Below, one piece after another: positions 23,405-35,500 of a stretch of DNA of 64,000 nucleotides. A program made the position numbers and the translations under genes. Every line of letters begins with the position of its first letter. The stretch's first letter is position 1. The notes under the pieces are model-generated. The model had not been told where the DNA came from. It was given only the letters and a program-made list of their open reading frames with translations, and did not search any database. The DNA comes from Strigamia acuminata (lineage: Eukaryota > Arthropoda > Chilopoda > Geophilomorpha > Linotaeniidae): assembly GCA_949358305.1 (NCBI GenBank), contig OX442320.1:4232259-4296258 (forward strand). The letters are read 5' to 3'.

Positions 23405-24050
23405 TTTATGGCGAAAAATAGCTGAATTGAATATAAAAAATGTCAGTCGATGTTTATTTCGACTGAAAAACGATCCAAATACTCACAATTTATGAAATTA
23501 ATCAAATTTTAAAAGATAAATTACTGAACACCTAGAAATATTCGTCATTTTTATTCGCTAATGTCTCGATAGATGGCGCGCTTGGATATTTCCAAGCACC
23601 CGATTGGTTGTTATTCCACAAATTTAAACAAAATGGCGGAAAATATTCACGCGTTTAATTAAATATTAAAATCTTTATTTCACATTAAAACAAAATAAAA
23701 TATACGCAAATTTAAAGTTTATTTCAAACTTCTAGTAAATGTAACAAATTATCTCCGCTAGATGTCCCACCACTGCCCGAAGAATGATTTTCAACGTGAC
23801 CGAAACAAAAACATTTTTATTGATTTATTTATTCATTCGCTTCATTCTCCGAGTCGACATTTTTGAATGACATTCACGATCATACTTCGTACATGAACGT
23901 TAATTTGTTTTTTCTCTCGGCCATGTTTGTTGTGGTCGCGTCGAGCGCATAATAAAATGAACCGGTCCGCCGGAAGCGTGGTTGCATGACGTCAAAGAAT
24001 GACGTCATACGGTCTCTTCGTCTCCCACCTCATGTGTAGATCGGATCGCA
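23405..24050. promoter_or_regulatory. Divergent promoter region PAGR1 / PITPN with twin CRE palindromes
   Basis: Two perfect TGACGTCA motifs at 23987-23994 and 24000-24007 lie 44-64 bp before the PITPN start codon. The palindrome is the canonical CREB/ATF site. The rest is AT-rich with no ORF. Whether PAGR1 shares the promoter is unknown. Confidence 0.6.
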
Positions 24051-27000
24051 ATGATCATCAAGGAGTTGTAAGTTTAAACGATTTGCATGTTTTTTGAATT
24101 TCTACGCCCTAGTTTGAAACCCGCAATTGGAAATTCGATATCCGACCGATCGGAATGGGTGCAGAAATAGGGTTAAACGGGTATTTGGGAAATATTAAAA
24201 AATCTGGTGTAAAATGGAGACTCGGAGTGTTAAAAACCACGAATTTGTCACTCGTGTTTTTCGTCTCGTTTCATTCGGTTTGATTTGTTTCGAAGGTTTC
24301 GACGGTTGGATATCGACGTTTGGGGTTTCAAGTGTCGGTTATTAATTTGTTTGTTAATTTGTTTATTTTTTTTCTTATATTTTTCGTCGATGTTCCATTT
24401 CAGCCGCGTAATTCTGCCGATTACAGTGGAAGAGGTGAGAAATTTTGCATTTGATTTTTGATGATTTTGCTGATTTTGTTTGATTTAGTTTTGTTGATTC
24501 TGTTTGTTAGTTTGATTATTTTGTTAGTTTGATTATTTTGTTCGTTAGTTTGGTTTTTTTTGGTTGATTTTATTGATTTTTTTTGGATTTTTTGTGTTGA
24601 TTTTATTGATTTTTGATATTTTGACTTATTTTGTTGATTAATTTTATTTCTTTTGTGTTAATTTTGTTGATTTTTTCGTTGTTTTTGTTAATTTTGTTGA
24701 TTTATTCGTTGATTTTGTTAATTTTTTTGATATTTTCGTTGATTTTGTTAATTATTTCGATATTTTCGTTGATTTTGTTAATTATTTTGACATTTTCGTT
24801 GATTTTGTTAATTATTTTGATTTTGTTATTGATTTTGCTAATTATTTTGATATTTCACGAAATGTTATGTCAAGTTTTTTATTTTTTATTTGATAAATAT
24901 TTTTTTCTCGATTATTTGTGATTTATTTGTTCATTGAAAGCGGTTTCGTATTGTCATTTATCAGATTTTATTATCAATCTATTTTATTCTATTTTATTTT
25001 TTTTATTTTTTCTCACGTATCAAATGATTGTCATATTAATCTTTTGCATTTTTTTGTTGTTGTTTCGGCAGTATCAAGTGGCTCAGTTGTTTTCTGTGGC
25101 AGAGGCGTCGAAAAACGAAACTGGCGGTGGTGAAGGAATTGAGGTGCTTCGGAATGAACCATTCGATAATGTGCCACTTCTTGGTGGTAGATATAATAAA
25201 GGACAATATACCTACAAGATATACCATTTAGCCAGGTAATTTCGGAAAGATAAGTTGAAAATAAGTAAGCAAATATAGATTTTATTTGAAATATTTTTTT
25301 TAGAATCTTCTCGTTAATCTTTTCGTGTCTTAAAAAAAATTGAATACACCTTAAAGTACAGAAATGTCACTTAAATGTGGCTAAACTGGCTTGAATACCA
25401 CCAAATTTGTCTAAAATTGGCTTGAATATCACCAAATATGTTTAAAATTGGCTTAAATACCACCAAAAATGTCTAAAAGTGGCTTAAATACCACCAGATA
25501 TGACTCAAATTGGCTTAAATACCACCAAATATGTTTAGAATTGGCTTAAATACCATCAAATACGTCTAAAATTGGCTTAAATACCATCAAAAATGTCTAA
25601 AATTGGCTTAAATACCATCAGATATGTCTGAAATTTGCTTAAATACCACCAAATATGTTTAAAATTGGCTTAAATACCATCAAATACGTCTAAAATTGGC
25701 TTAAATACCACCAAATAGGTCTAAAATGAGCTTAAATATGGCTAAATTGGCTTTAATACCACAAAATAAGTCTAAAATTAATTTAAAACATAAATTTACG
25801 TCTAAAATTTGTTAAAAAGGGCAGAAAATATGAGAAAATTGGCCTTGATTTTTAAGTTTTAGCAAAAATATGACGAATTAAGGGTCTAAAATGGCTAAAA
25901 CTGCCTAAAATTGATTAATAAACAGATGACCAATGCCTGAAATCGGAATGTAATTGATTAAACGAGATAAACGAGTGAAAAGAAGAGTCCAAAACTCTTG
26001 CAATTCCATCGCAATCGATTTCCAATTATCAAATCAAACCAAATCAAATCTCAAAGCCAACTCATCACCTTCGTGGCACCTCGCAAAGACACGAAAAACG
26101 AAAACTAACCAACCACTTACACGAAAGATATTTGAAAATAAAATCGCAAAAATAAAAAACCAGAAATTTGAAAGAAAATTTCCAAACGTCGACAAAAATA
26201 ATTGATTTTCCGACAAAATTTGCAGCAAAGTTCCCGCCTTTATTCGACTACTGGCACCCAAAGGCGCCCTGGAGATCCACGAAGAAGCATGGAACGCATA
26301 TCCCTACTGCAAAACAGGTGAGAAAATGAAGAAAATCAAAAATGGCGGAAAAATATTAAAAATCGTTATTTTTTGAATTTCATTTATTCCGCGCGGATCT
26401 TTCCAGTTATTACGGTGAGTCGAGCCACGAAGATAACGCGGACACTTATCTTCGTTATTTCTTATTGTTTATCCGTTTGTTACCTGTTGCCATCCCAGAA
26501 TGCATTGCGGCTATTATGCGGCGCCATTGGTGGCAAAACGGACCGAACATACGTGTCCATGTTATCGTTGAGTAGACGTGATTGAGGGATTTATTTATCG
26601 ATTTGTTTGTGTTTGTAGAACCCCGACTACATGAAGGATAACTTTGTTATATGTATCGAAACGATGCACGCCGGGGACCGCGGGGATCAACCTAACGTGG
26701 GTGGTTTTTGTGCGGTTTTTGTTTGGTTTGTTGTGGTTTTGATGGGAGGTTTTGTTTGTTTCAGGCTCATTTTCTCTTGCCGGATAAATTAAAACACCGG
26801 GAAATTGTTGTTATAGACATAGCGAATGATCCTGTACATAGTAACGTGAGTATTAATGGTGGGATTCAATTCAGGCTGGTTTGTGGTGCAGAATAAGCAG
26901 GATTTGATTGTTTTGCCCGTTATTGCTCTCGTAAATTGCATTTTTTGGTCTAAAATAAATTCGATTTTGTTTAAAATTAGGTTTTTGGTCTAGAATTTTA

Positions 27001-29698
27001 GTTTTTGGTCTAAAAGTTTAGTTTTTGGTCTGAAAATTAAGTTTTTGGTTTAAAAATTAAGTTTTTGGTCTAAAAATTAAGTTTTTGGTCTAAAAATTAA
27101 GTTTTTGGTCTAAAAATTAAGTTTTTGGTCTAAAAATTAAGTTTTTGGTCTAAAAATTAAGTTTTTGGTCTAAAAATTAAGTTTTTGGTCTAAAAATTAA
27201 GTTTTTAGTCTAAAAATTAAGTTTTTGGTCTAAAAATTAAGTTTTTGGTCTAAAAATTAAGTTTTTGGTCTAAAAATTAAGTTTTTGGTCTAAAAATTAA
27301 GTTTTTGGTCTAAAAATTTAGTTTTTGGTCTAAAAATTTAGTTTTTGGTCTAAAAATTTAGTTTTTGGTCTAAAAATTTAGTTTTTGGTCTAAAAATAAT
27401 GTTGTCAGTCTGAAATTGAAGATATTAGTCTAAAAATGGAGGCATTAGACTAAAATTGAAGTTTTTGTTAAAACTAGAGGTATTTGTCTAAAATTGAAGG
27501 TATTAATTTAAAATTGAAGATTGAAGACATTAGTCTAAAATTGAAGATATTATCTAAAAAAAAAGGCATTAGTCTTAAATTGAAAGTATTTGTCAAAAAT
27601 CAATCTTTTTGGTCTAAAAACGGGTTGGTAGCCTAAAAATCTAAGTTTTTCCGTGTAAAACAGAGTTTTTCATTGGCGAAAAAACCGTACCCGTTACCCG
27701 CCCGTAACCCGTCTCCAAAAAAATTCTCTACCCGACCCTACCCGACCCGTACCCGACCCGTACCCGACCCTACCCGACCCGTACCCGTCCCGTACCCAAA
27801 CGCAAATGCGATCACAACATCACGTGTGGTTTTTACGCCAATGCACCTCTCTGGTATGTACAACACGATAACGCATACCCGCGCGTACCCGCGAGACCTG
27901 TACCCGTACCCGTCCGTACCCTACGGGTACGGGCGGGTACGGGTATGGGTACGGGTACGGGTACCCAATGAAAAACACTGGTGTAAAAATGAACATTTTT
28001 TGTCTAAAAAGGGGTTGGTAATCTAAAAATGTCTATCTCTGAGCCTAAAAATGTATTTATTTTGTATTTGGTTAGGATTATAAAGACGACGAAGATCCAA
28101 CCAAATTTAAATCACAAAAGACAGGACGGGGACCTTTGACAGGGATGTGGCAGGTAAACAAAACAAAGTCGTCACCCGAATGAAATTGTAACATATTTGG
28201 TCGAAATTGTTTCAGAAAAACGTCAATCCGGTCATGTGCGCGTACAAATTAGTGACGGTCGAGTTCCGTTGGTTCGGGCTGCAGTCGCGAGTGGAAAACT
28301 ACATTCAAAAAGTGAGTTGAATTGCGATATTTGAATTTCTAAGGCGTTTTAATTGCGTTTTGTTTTTTAAAGGCTGAACGTAGGATATTTACTAATTTCC
28401 ACCGACAAGTGTTTTGTTGGATGGACCGATGGCACGGCATGACTATGGAAGATATACGTGCGCTGGAAGACAAAACGAAGGACGAGCTGGATAAAGTAAG
28501 AGGATAGCTGTGTTGTAATGGAAATTCGTGATTTATTTTAGGAATAACGAATTGATAATCCCGTTGATGTTACGTAGAAAAAAACGTTACGTCTAAAATA
28601 GTGTTTTTCGAACATAAAAATGTAGTTTTAGGCCTAAATTTGCAATTTTCTGTTTTAAATTTGCAACTTTCTGCTTTAAGTTTGCAATTTTCTGCTTTAA
28701 ATTTGCAATTTTCTGCTTTAAGTTTGCAATTTTCTGCTTTAAGTTTGCAATTTTCTGCTTTAAATTTGCAATTTTCTGCCTTAGATTTGCAATTTTCTGC
28801 TTTAAATTTGCAATTTTCTGCATTAATTTGCAATTTTCTGCTCTAGATTTGCAATTTTCTGCTTAAGAAAATGCGTTTTCGGATCTAAATTAGCATTTTT
28901 TTGATAAAAATGTAACAGTAACGTTACTATAACGGTAACTACCAAATTACAGTAACGCGTGCAACCCTGGTAGTAGATAGTGTTTATTTTGGGAGTGTTT
29001 GGGATTTTTATATTTTTGTGTTTGTTTACTTATTTATTACTTTATTTATGTTTTGATTTATTTTATTTGTTGGTATTTGATTTTTAATTTTATTGTGGGT
29101 GTTTCTTTATTTGTTAATTTTATTGTGGTGTTTTTTGGTGTTAAATAAATTGCAGTTTAATTTTTTTAATTGAAAAGTAGGCCTACAAGGAGGGACATTG
29201 AGTTAATTTTAATGTTAATTTTATTGTGGTGTTTTTTGGTGTTTAATTTCTTGAATTTTTATTGGTTTATGATTGAATTTTATTGTACTTTTATTGGTTT
29301 TTAATTGAATTTTTGGATTTTTATTAGTTTTTGATTGGATTTTTAACAAATTTCTAGAATTTTTATAAATTTCTTGAATTTCTGTAGAATTTGTTAAATT
29401 TTTATTGCATTTCTGTAGATTTTTTTAAAAATTTTTCTTGATTTTCTGGGGAATTGGTTAAATTTTTATTGCATTTCCTTGAACTTTAATTGAATTTCTT
29501 GGTTTTTTTCTTGATTCTCTTGAATTTTTCTTGATTCTCTTGAATTTTTCTTGATTTCTTGCACGTTTTTATTGAATTCCTTGAAAATTTCTTAAAATGT
29601 TTGATGAATGACCCATCGCAATGTACTAACGTGTTCAATTTTCACTTTTCCAGCAACGCAAAGTCGGCCACGTGCGGGGCACCAAAGCCGAAGATTGA
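24051..29698 (+). CDS. PITPN: Class I phosphatidylinositol transfer protein (270 aa)
   Basis: Soluble lipid carrier that exchanges phosphatidylinositol and phosphatidylcholine between membranes and supplies PI kinases. Eleven exons: 24051-24067, 24404-24434, 25072-25235, 26226-26317, 26407-26414 (8 nt), 26619-26696, 26765-26845, 28076-28153, 28216-28311, 28373-28495, 29654-29698; total 813 nt in frame, the exact family length. Diagnostic segments: [119 protein letters not shown]. The loop after NVPLL is slightly longer than in vertebrates (GGRYN insert). It lacks the C-terminal extension of RdgB proteins, so it is the single-domain alpha/beta type (Drosophila vibrator). Confidence 0.97.
24470..24870. 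repeat. Degenerate T-rich tandem repeat in PITPN intron 2
   Basis: Repeats of the type gttgattttgttaattattt with phase drift; no coding value. Confidence 0.7.
25375..25790. repeat. 31-bp minisatellite in PITPN intron 3
   Basis: About 13 copies of ggcttaaataccaccaaata plus tgtctaaaatt, moderately diverged. Confidence 0.9.
26940..27420. repeat. 20-bp minisatellite in PITPN intron 7
   Basis: About 23 copies of gtttttggtctaaaaattaa, very uniform in the centre and decaying at both edges (degenerate copies to about 27640). Confidence 0.93.
27661..27980. mobile_element. Non-autonomous hAT-type MITE (320 bp) with 8-bp TSD
   Basis: The ends are inverted repeats: CAGAGTTTTTCATTGG at the left and the complement of CAGTGTTTTTCATTGG at the right. 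The flanks are an exact 8-bp direct repeat GTGTAAAA (27653-27660 and 27981-27988). CAG-type termini plus an 8-bp duplication are the hAT signature. The interior is built of tandem CCCGTAC/CCCGACC hexamer-like units on the left and the inverted GTACGG units on the right, so the whole element folds into a long hairpin. No transposase is encoded. It is inserted in the intron 26846-28075 of PITPN. Confidence 0.92.
28625..28865. repeat. 21-bp minisatellite in PITPN intron 10
   Basis: About eleven copies of tttaaatttgcaattttctg plus c; open frames on both strands are artefacts. Confidence 0.92.
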
Positions 29699-31640
29699 GA
29701 TGTCAGTTCTCTCGTTCACACTCATTTCATCATAACGGAACAAGCAGCTGCCTCAGTTGCCGCAAATGCGAACGGAATAACTTAAAATTATAAATAACAA
29801 ATTAAATTAAAATCAAATAACAGAAATAAAAATAAAAAGAGTGCCGGCAGCTGATGATCTTTTGATTAATTCCTTAAAAATAACAAAAAATCACGTAAAA
29901 CATTTATGCGATTCATGTGTAGCACTCCGATGACATTATTATTAATTATTTTCCTTTTTCCTTTTTTTTTCTTTTGTCCATTTCTGTTAAAATTCAAATT
30001 AATGTATTTTAATGTTACGCTCGTTGGCCTCCTGTGTATGATATGATATACAAACAAAAGCTGTGCATATAATAAATTGAATACTTTTTAAGCTTAATTT
30101 CATTTATTTTGTTTTATTTTTTTAAATTAAATTAAATTAAATATTAATTTCCAATGGCATTGACTTATGAGCGAGTGCTACGCATCATTTGCAGTCAAAC
30201 TTGTTTATTGTTCATTTTTGATGTCATCCATTGAACAGTGTCGTTCTTCCATTCATTTGTGCCGCCGATTTAGAAACTGCAGCCGTGAATTGGCGGCCAT
30301 CTTTCAAACATGGCCGGAAACGGCGAATTGGTTTCCGCCTTGAATTTGTCTCGCGCAGTTACTAAATTGCGGCTTTGGTTTTTTGTTTTTTATTTATCTG
30401 TATTTTTATTTTAAAAAACAAACATGTTTTTGTTGAGTGTTTTTTGTCATTGCCTTCACTTCGGTCGAAGTGCATCCTTTTATTCAACCGATAAAAAATT
30501 GACAACCCAAAATGGCGGCATTTAAAAATATATACATATATATATATATATCTACTAATAATTGATATTAGATAGTTTGAAATCCTAAATGTAAGTGGTC
30601 ATTACAAGTTTTCAGTTGGAAAATACAGTATTATCATGTTTATTATGTAAATACTCACAAAACTCAAATCCTCCATTTTGAATTGGTGTGTTTTACTGAT
30701 TCTACTAATACAAGTCACTCGTGTCTATTTATTATGTGGTCCAATTGAATAAAAACGATGCATTGGAAACGTGAAATGAGGTAATATAATGAAATAAGAA
30801 AAGAAAAACACGAAATCAAAATGGTAATTTCTTTTCAGCGGACCAGATTTAAAAAAACTTGTTGTTTTAATTGTAAATATCCAATATGGAGTACTGGTTT
30901 TTTTTTTTTTGTTTCAATTTAATTTTTAATTTTTAAATTTTAAATTTCTTTTTTAAATTTTTATTTAAAAAGTTAGAAATGGAACTAAAGTGTTTAGGAT
31001 GTTTAAAAACTATCTTGATCTTGTAAAAAAAATTGGAAGTTGTGCAATAATTTCAGAAACCTGCTAAATCCATCCTGATCACATTTTGGTTAGTATATAA
31101 AGAATATTTAAAAAATCTTGAATAAAAATAAGCGATACAGTTTGGCAGTACCACTGTAAATTAATGGAATATCTGATAGATAACATGCATTTGTCCTTAG
31201 AGTTAATTATTTATTATTAACTATTGTGGATAATCATTTTAGTCCGTAGTTTTAAAAGAAATTGGTCAAGTAAAAGTTTCACTGCCCCTTTTGTTTTGCA
31301 GGAAAATTGTAAAAAAAAATATATATATATAAATTATATATTGATATTTTCTTCTGTGAACTGAACAAATTGTAAATTCCTGCATTGCATAAACAAATGG
31401 TGAAAAAAAAAAAACCTAGTTTCTTTAATTCTTTTCTCATTTCCAAGATCAAACAGTCCAAAAATCGTCTTTGGCGCCAAGTGTTGCCAAAGATGCATGG
31501 AGTGATGTGATTGGCCAACTGAGAGAAGAGCCGTGATTGGTCGCGCTTGGGTCTCCACTATGCGGATCCAGATCCAGATCAAAACACGGCGAGTGCAGTT
31601 CAAGCAGTTCACGAGAAAACACGAATAAACTACATTACAC
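29699..31640. other. PITPN 3' untranslated region and intergenic DNA
   Basis: AT-rich. Candidate poly(A) signal AATAAA near 30071. A short (TA)n run lies at 30529-30552. No coding or RNA gene recognised. Confidence 0.5.
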
Positions 31641-31697
31641 ATCCCTGCTAATAACTTGCAGCACTAAACTCGCAAAAATCGTTTTTCCGTCAACGCG
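31641..31697 (+). promoter_or_regulatory. Candidate 5' non-coding exon of p53 paralog A
   Basis: The sequence ends ...AACGCG followed by a strong donor GTAAGTTAAT at 31698. The same motif pair, ...ACACG|GTAAGTTAAT, occurs about 1.1 kb before paralog B (39637/39638), and ...AATACG|GTAAGTGG before paralog C (46466/46467). In all three genes the next acceptor reads TTAG|ATCxxAAA then the ATG. The exon starts are not determined. Confidence 0.5.
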
Positions 31698-32553
31698 GTA
31701 AGTTAATCTTCGGTTTATTAGTTTGAACAATCGCGATCAGCTTTTATTACTGATCACAGCTAATGGGCTAACGCACTCTGGTTAAAACGCTTAAAAAACG
31801 GACAAACACCTTTTATTCAAAAAATGGTGCTTGATTTCTTCATCTTTTTAAAAGCTTTTATTTAACTTGCCATGAATGTTTATGTGTGTGTGTGTTTCAA
31901 CTTCCAGTTTTTGTAATTTTGAAAAAATTGAATTAAAAAATGAATTATAAGATTGGAAAGTAGACTTTTCTGGTGCAGTTTTTGGTCTGCTTTCCAATTA
32001 ATATGATAAAATTGATACTAAAAGTAGTTAAAAGGAAGAAAATGCTGGTAATCAAACATGACGGACCCCGTACACTGAAGGTCGAAATGTGCGCCCGATC
32101 CTCTTTTCGATTGTTTCGGTAGCAAAAATGGTTCGTTAAATTCTGAAACTAGGCTAAACCTAGTTAAAATTAAAATTCCTATCTGTCCATATATTTTATT
32201 CTTTTATTATTAAGTTCTGTTTTGAAACGTGTTTTGACAATCACGAAACAATCTGCGGTAGTAGCGTACTCTGGCGGCGATTTTAAGCACCAATGTAAAA
32301 GCCCTTTTCATTCAACGTGTGCACGTCGTCTGCTTGCGCCTGGATGTTTGTGCGTTTGTTTTTTTTGCCCACAGATGGCAATAGTAGTTGGCGTGAGAGC
32401 ATTTAATTTGTTTCAATTGCTCTAAGCTGATTTACCTCTTTTTAGCGCTTTAGCTCACTAATTTTCCGATAACTAAAAAAGATTTGCGATGGCACGCTCA
32501 CCGCGGTTGTAGTGGTAACATTCTATATATTTTCCTTTATGTTTAGATCGAAA

Positions 32554-35500
32554 ATGTCTCGTGTGTTGGATGAAGTGGAACTTGGGTTAGAAAATTGCCG
32601 AAATTGTAAAAAGTGAAAAAAAAAATTTTTTGTTTTTTTTATTTTATAGAAAGTTTAAACGCTTGATTGGAACTCAAAGTGAAGAAATGTCCGAAGGAAT
32701 GACGAAAATTGACGAGTCGGACTTAGAAGAACAGAACAAACAAGATCTGGTACGTGTATTTGTTTGATTTGTTGTACAGTACTCATTACGGTAAATTATT
32801 GTATTTTTTATTTTCTTTGTTTTGTTTATTACAATTTCTTCGATAGAATTAAGTCGGATTTATTTATTTATTTCTCGATAAAGTCGATGTTTTAGAGCAG
32901 AAATGTTGGATGTTTTAATTATTTTCCACAACCGAAGCAGTTTTGTTTTGAGCAATTTTGAGTCATAATTCGAACATTTAGCTAGCTAGCTTATTTTGGT
33001 TAGAAACAATCAAAAATAGCGAATTTATCGTTAAAAAATCGCACAAAAAATTTAATTATTTTGGATTATTTTCAACGGAAAATTACGGAATTATGCCAAA
33101 TTTGAGCTATTTTTACGAGTAATTTCATCAAATACGATCAAATTTAGTCACAATCTGTCAAATTGACCCACACATTCCGTGAATAACTGCAATTGTGAAC
33201 AGAGTTTACTAATCGTGTGTTTTTCATGCTAACAATGTTGTAGGACCAGAATGTACGGGTAATCGGTATTATTTCTTTAAAAATTGTTTTTTTTAAATAT
33301 TTTATCGATTGTTATTGAAAAATAAAAACTGTTTCACGAACCTACAGGTGAAATCCGACAAAGTATAAAGAGATGAGGCTAAAGAGATTAAATTCGATGC
33401 TTTAGTGAACTGAAAACCTAATGTTATTTCTTTTTATTTATAGCCGCATCAAACCTTGCCGATTATTCCGAACCAGGGCACAATTCCTCCAGAGTAAGTA
33501 AACGTATACGTATACGTATAGTCTATGCAGTGTATATACATGGGTGATGAACATCAGGCCCTGCCATATGGCCGGACTTACGTACAAGCAAAACAAGCAG
33601 TTGCTTAGGGCCGCCGGAAAAAAATCCGCATTTCTGAAAAACATCTGCAAAAAAATCTGCATTTCCCATGAAAAGATGCAGCAGGAGTAGTTTTTTTTTA
33701 TCGATAATGATGATTAATTAGTGTTGTTATTGCTTTTACAGCGGTGAGATTGTTGGTCGGGCAGTGGTTGATGTTAAATGCTGCGCTAAGCCTGGATTAA
33801 ATTGGAAGACCGATGAAAACAAGTGGTCAGCTAACGGAGAAATTCGTGTAAGCAGTTATTGTGTATTTTCCAATTCCATACCCGTGCACTATACTCGAAC
33901 TCACTATAAGTTGGGCCTCACTCCCATTGGCCGAGCCTCATTACTCCTAACTACTACCACCAGGGAAAGTAGTTTTTTTTTTTTTTTTTTTTTTCCTGAT
34001 TATTCTAATGATTCAAATGATTACATTTTATTTGTATTTTATCATAAAATGTTTTTTTTTAATTCATAAAATAATGTTTTAAGTTGTTTGCATTTCATAA
34101 TACATTTTTGTTTAGTTTAGTTAAACAATTTCCTAACAATAGGTAATCGATTGCAATTTCAGGACATCTAATGCAATTCTGGTGTTTTGGTCTATGTGAT
34201 GATTACAAATCCGTATTTATCAATGTTCACAATAGATGGCGCTGTTTACCAAACGCGCGTAATTCAAACTCGATAAAACTAAAAAGTGTAATAAATAATT
34301 ATTTAGACACGGTGAATAAAATATAACTATTTTATTCGACATATACTAAGTATTAATTACTTGATGATGTTGATTCTGTTGAATCAATATCCACGCTACT
34401 TACCTGTCGAAGGGAACCAACTGGACCCTTCCGGACCCCAACTGGGCCCATCTGGACATAGTCATATATTAGGTCCGGACTAGTGACCCACGAATCCGCC
34501 GATTCGTATGCCGATTGGCTGTCGCCAATCTAGTAGTTCTACAGAACTATATAAGCATCAGTTTTTCACCCTCTCATCCCCCTGGCTTGATAACTGTAAA
34601 TGTCTGTAATTGAATTGTTGTTATCGTTTGATTTCACTTTCTTATCGACACATCAGGCCACCTCAGCTCTCCACAATCGGTATTCATTACTATTGTTATT
34701 GTTGTTGTAGGGCCTTTTCGGGAAGGCTAACTCCGGTAATAGACATGCATTCGCATGAAATGGCCCCGTAACGTTAGCCAGCTGTTCTACGGGACAGTAG
34801 GATTTCGTACGGTGGCTTAATATAACGGTCGTATACAGTACGACCTTGCTAAATGAAAGTAGGTCCCTCAGCTAACTGGCCTCAGTCCGCTGCAGGATGG
34901 TTGTTGTAAACAGCCCACGCAGGTTCCCGTCTTTCTACGATTGGTCCTTCCGCTCGTTAAAAGTCGGTAAAGGCCTAATGCACAGGTAACACGCCGGGTT
35001 GGTAGCCCGTGAGTAATATCTTCAGATGTTGCGATAAAATAACTACCTGGATAATGGTAATCCAACGGCAGTGGCCAAGTAATATTTACCCGGTGCTCGA
35101 TCAGTGGATCCCGCCATCGTAAGGCATGCTGGCGGATGGAGGAGTCAAATCCTCCCGCGATGGTTCTCTCGACCGTCGTGACGGTCCCCGCCCCATTGTA
35201 CCCTTCGGGTTAGTAACCCGTGAACGATATATAAAATATGTCGTGCTAAACAAATTACTCGGGCATTGGTAATCCTGTATTGGCAATATCTTTTAAACCC
35301 GGTAAGTCCATAGAAATGTTTACCTGGTGGTTGGTACCACCGATAGCGAGTTAAAACACACAATTAAATACTCGGCGCCTGATCACGAGATCTTGTCGTC
35401 GTAAGGCATGCTGGCGGATGGAGTCTCAACAACTCCCGCGACGTTCTCTCAATTGTCGTGACGGTCCCCGCCCAATTAATATTTATACAACAATTCATTT

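Noticed and set aside
27661-27980. CCCGTAC/CCCGACC tracts as telomeric or CpG-island sequence
   Set aside because: They are bounded by hAT-type TIRs with an exact 8-bp duplication, so they are transposon interior.
33559-33690. Fragment starting CAGGCCCTGCC resembling a hAT end
   Set aside because: No matching second terminus or 8-bp duplication found.
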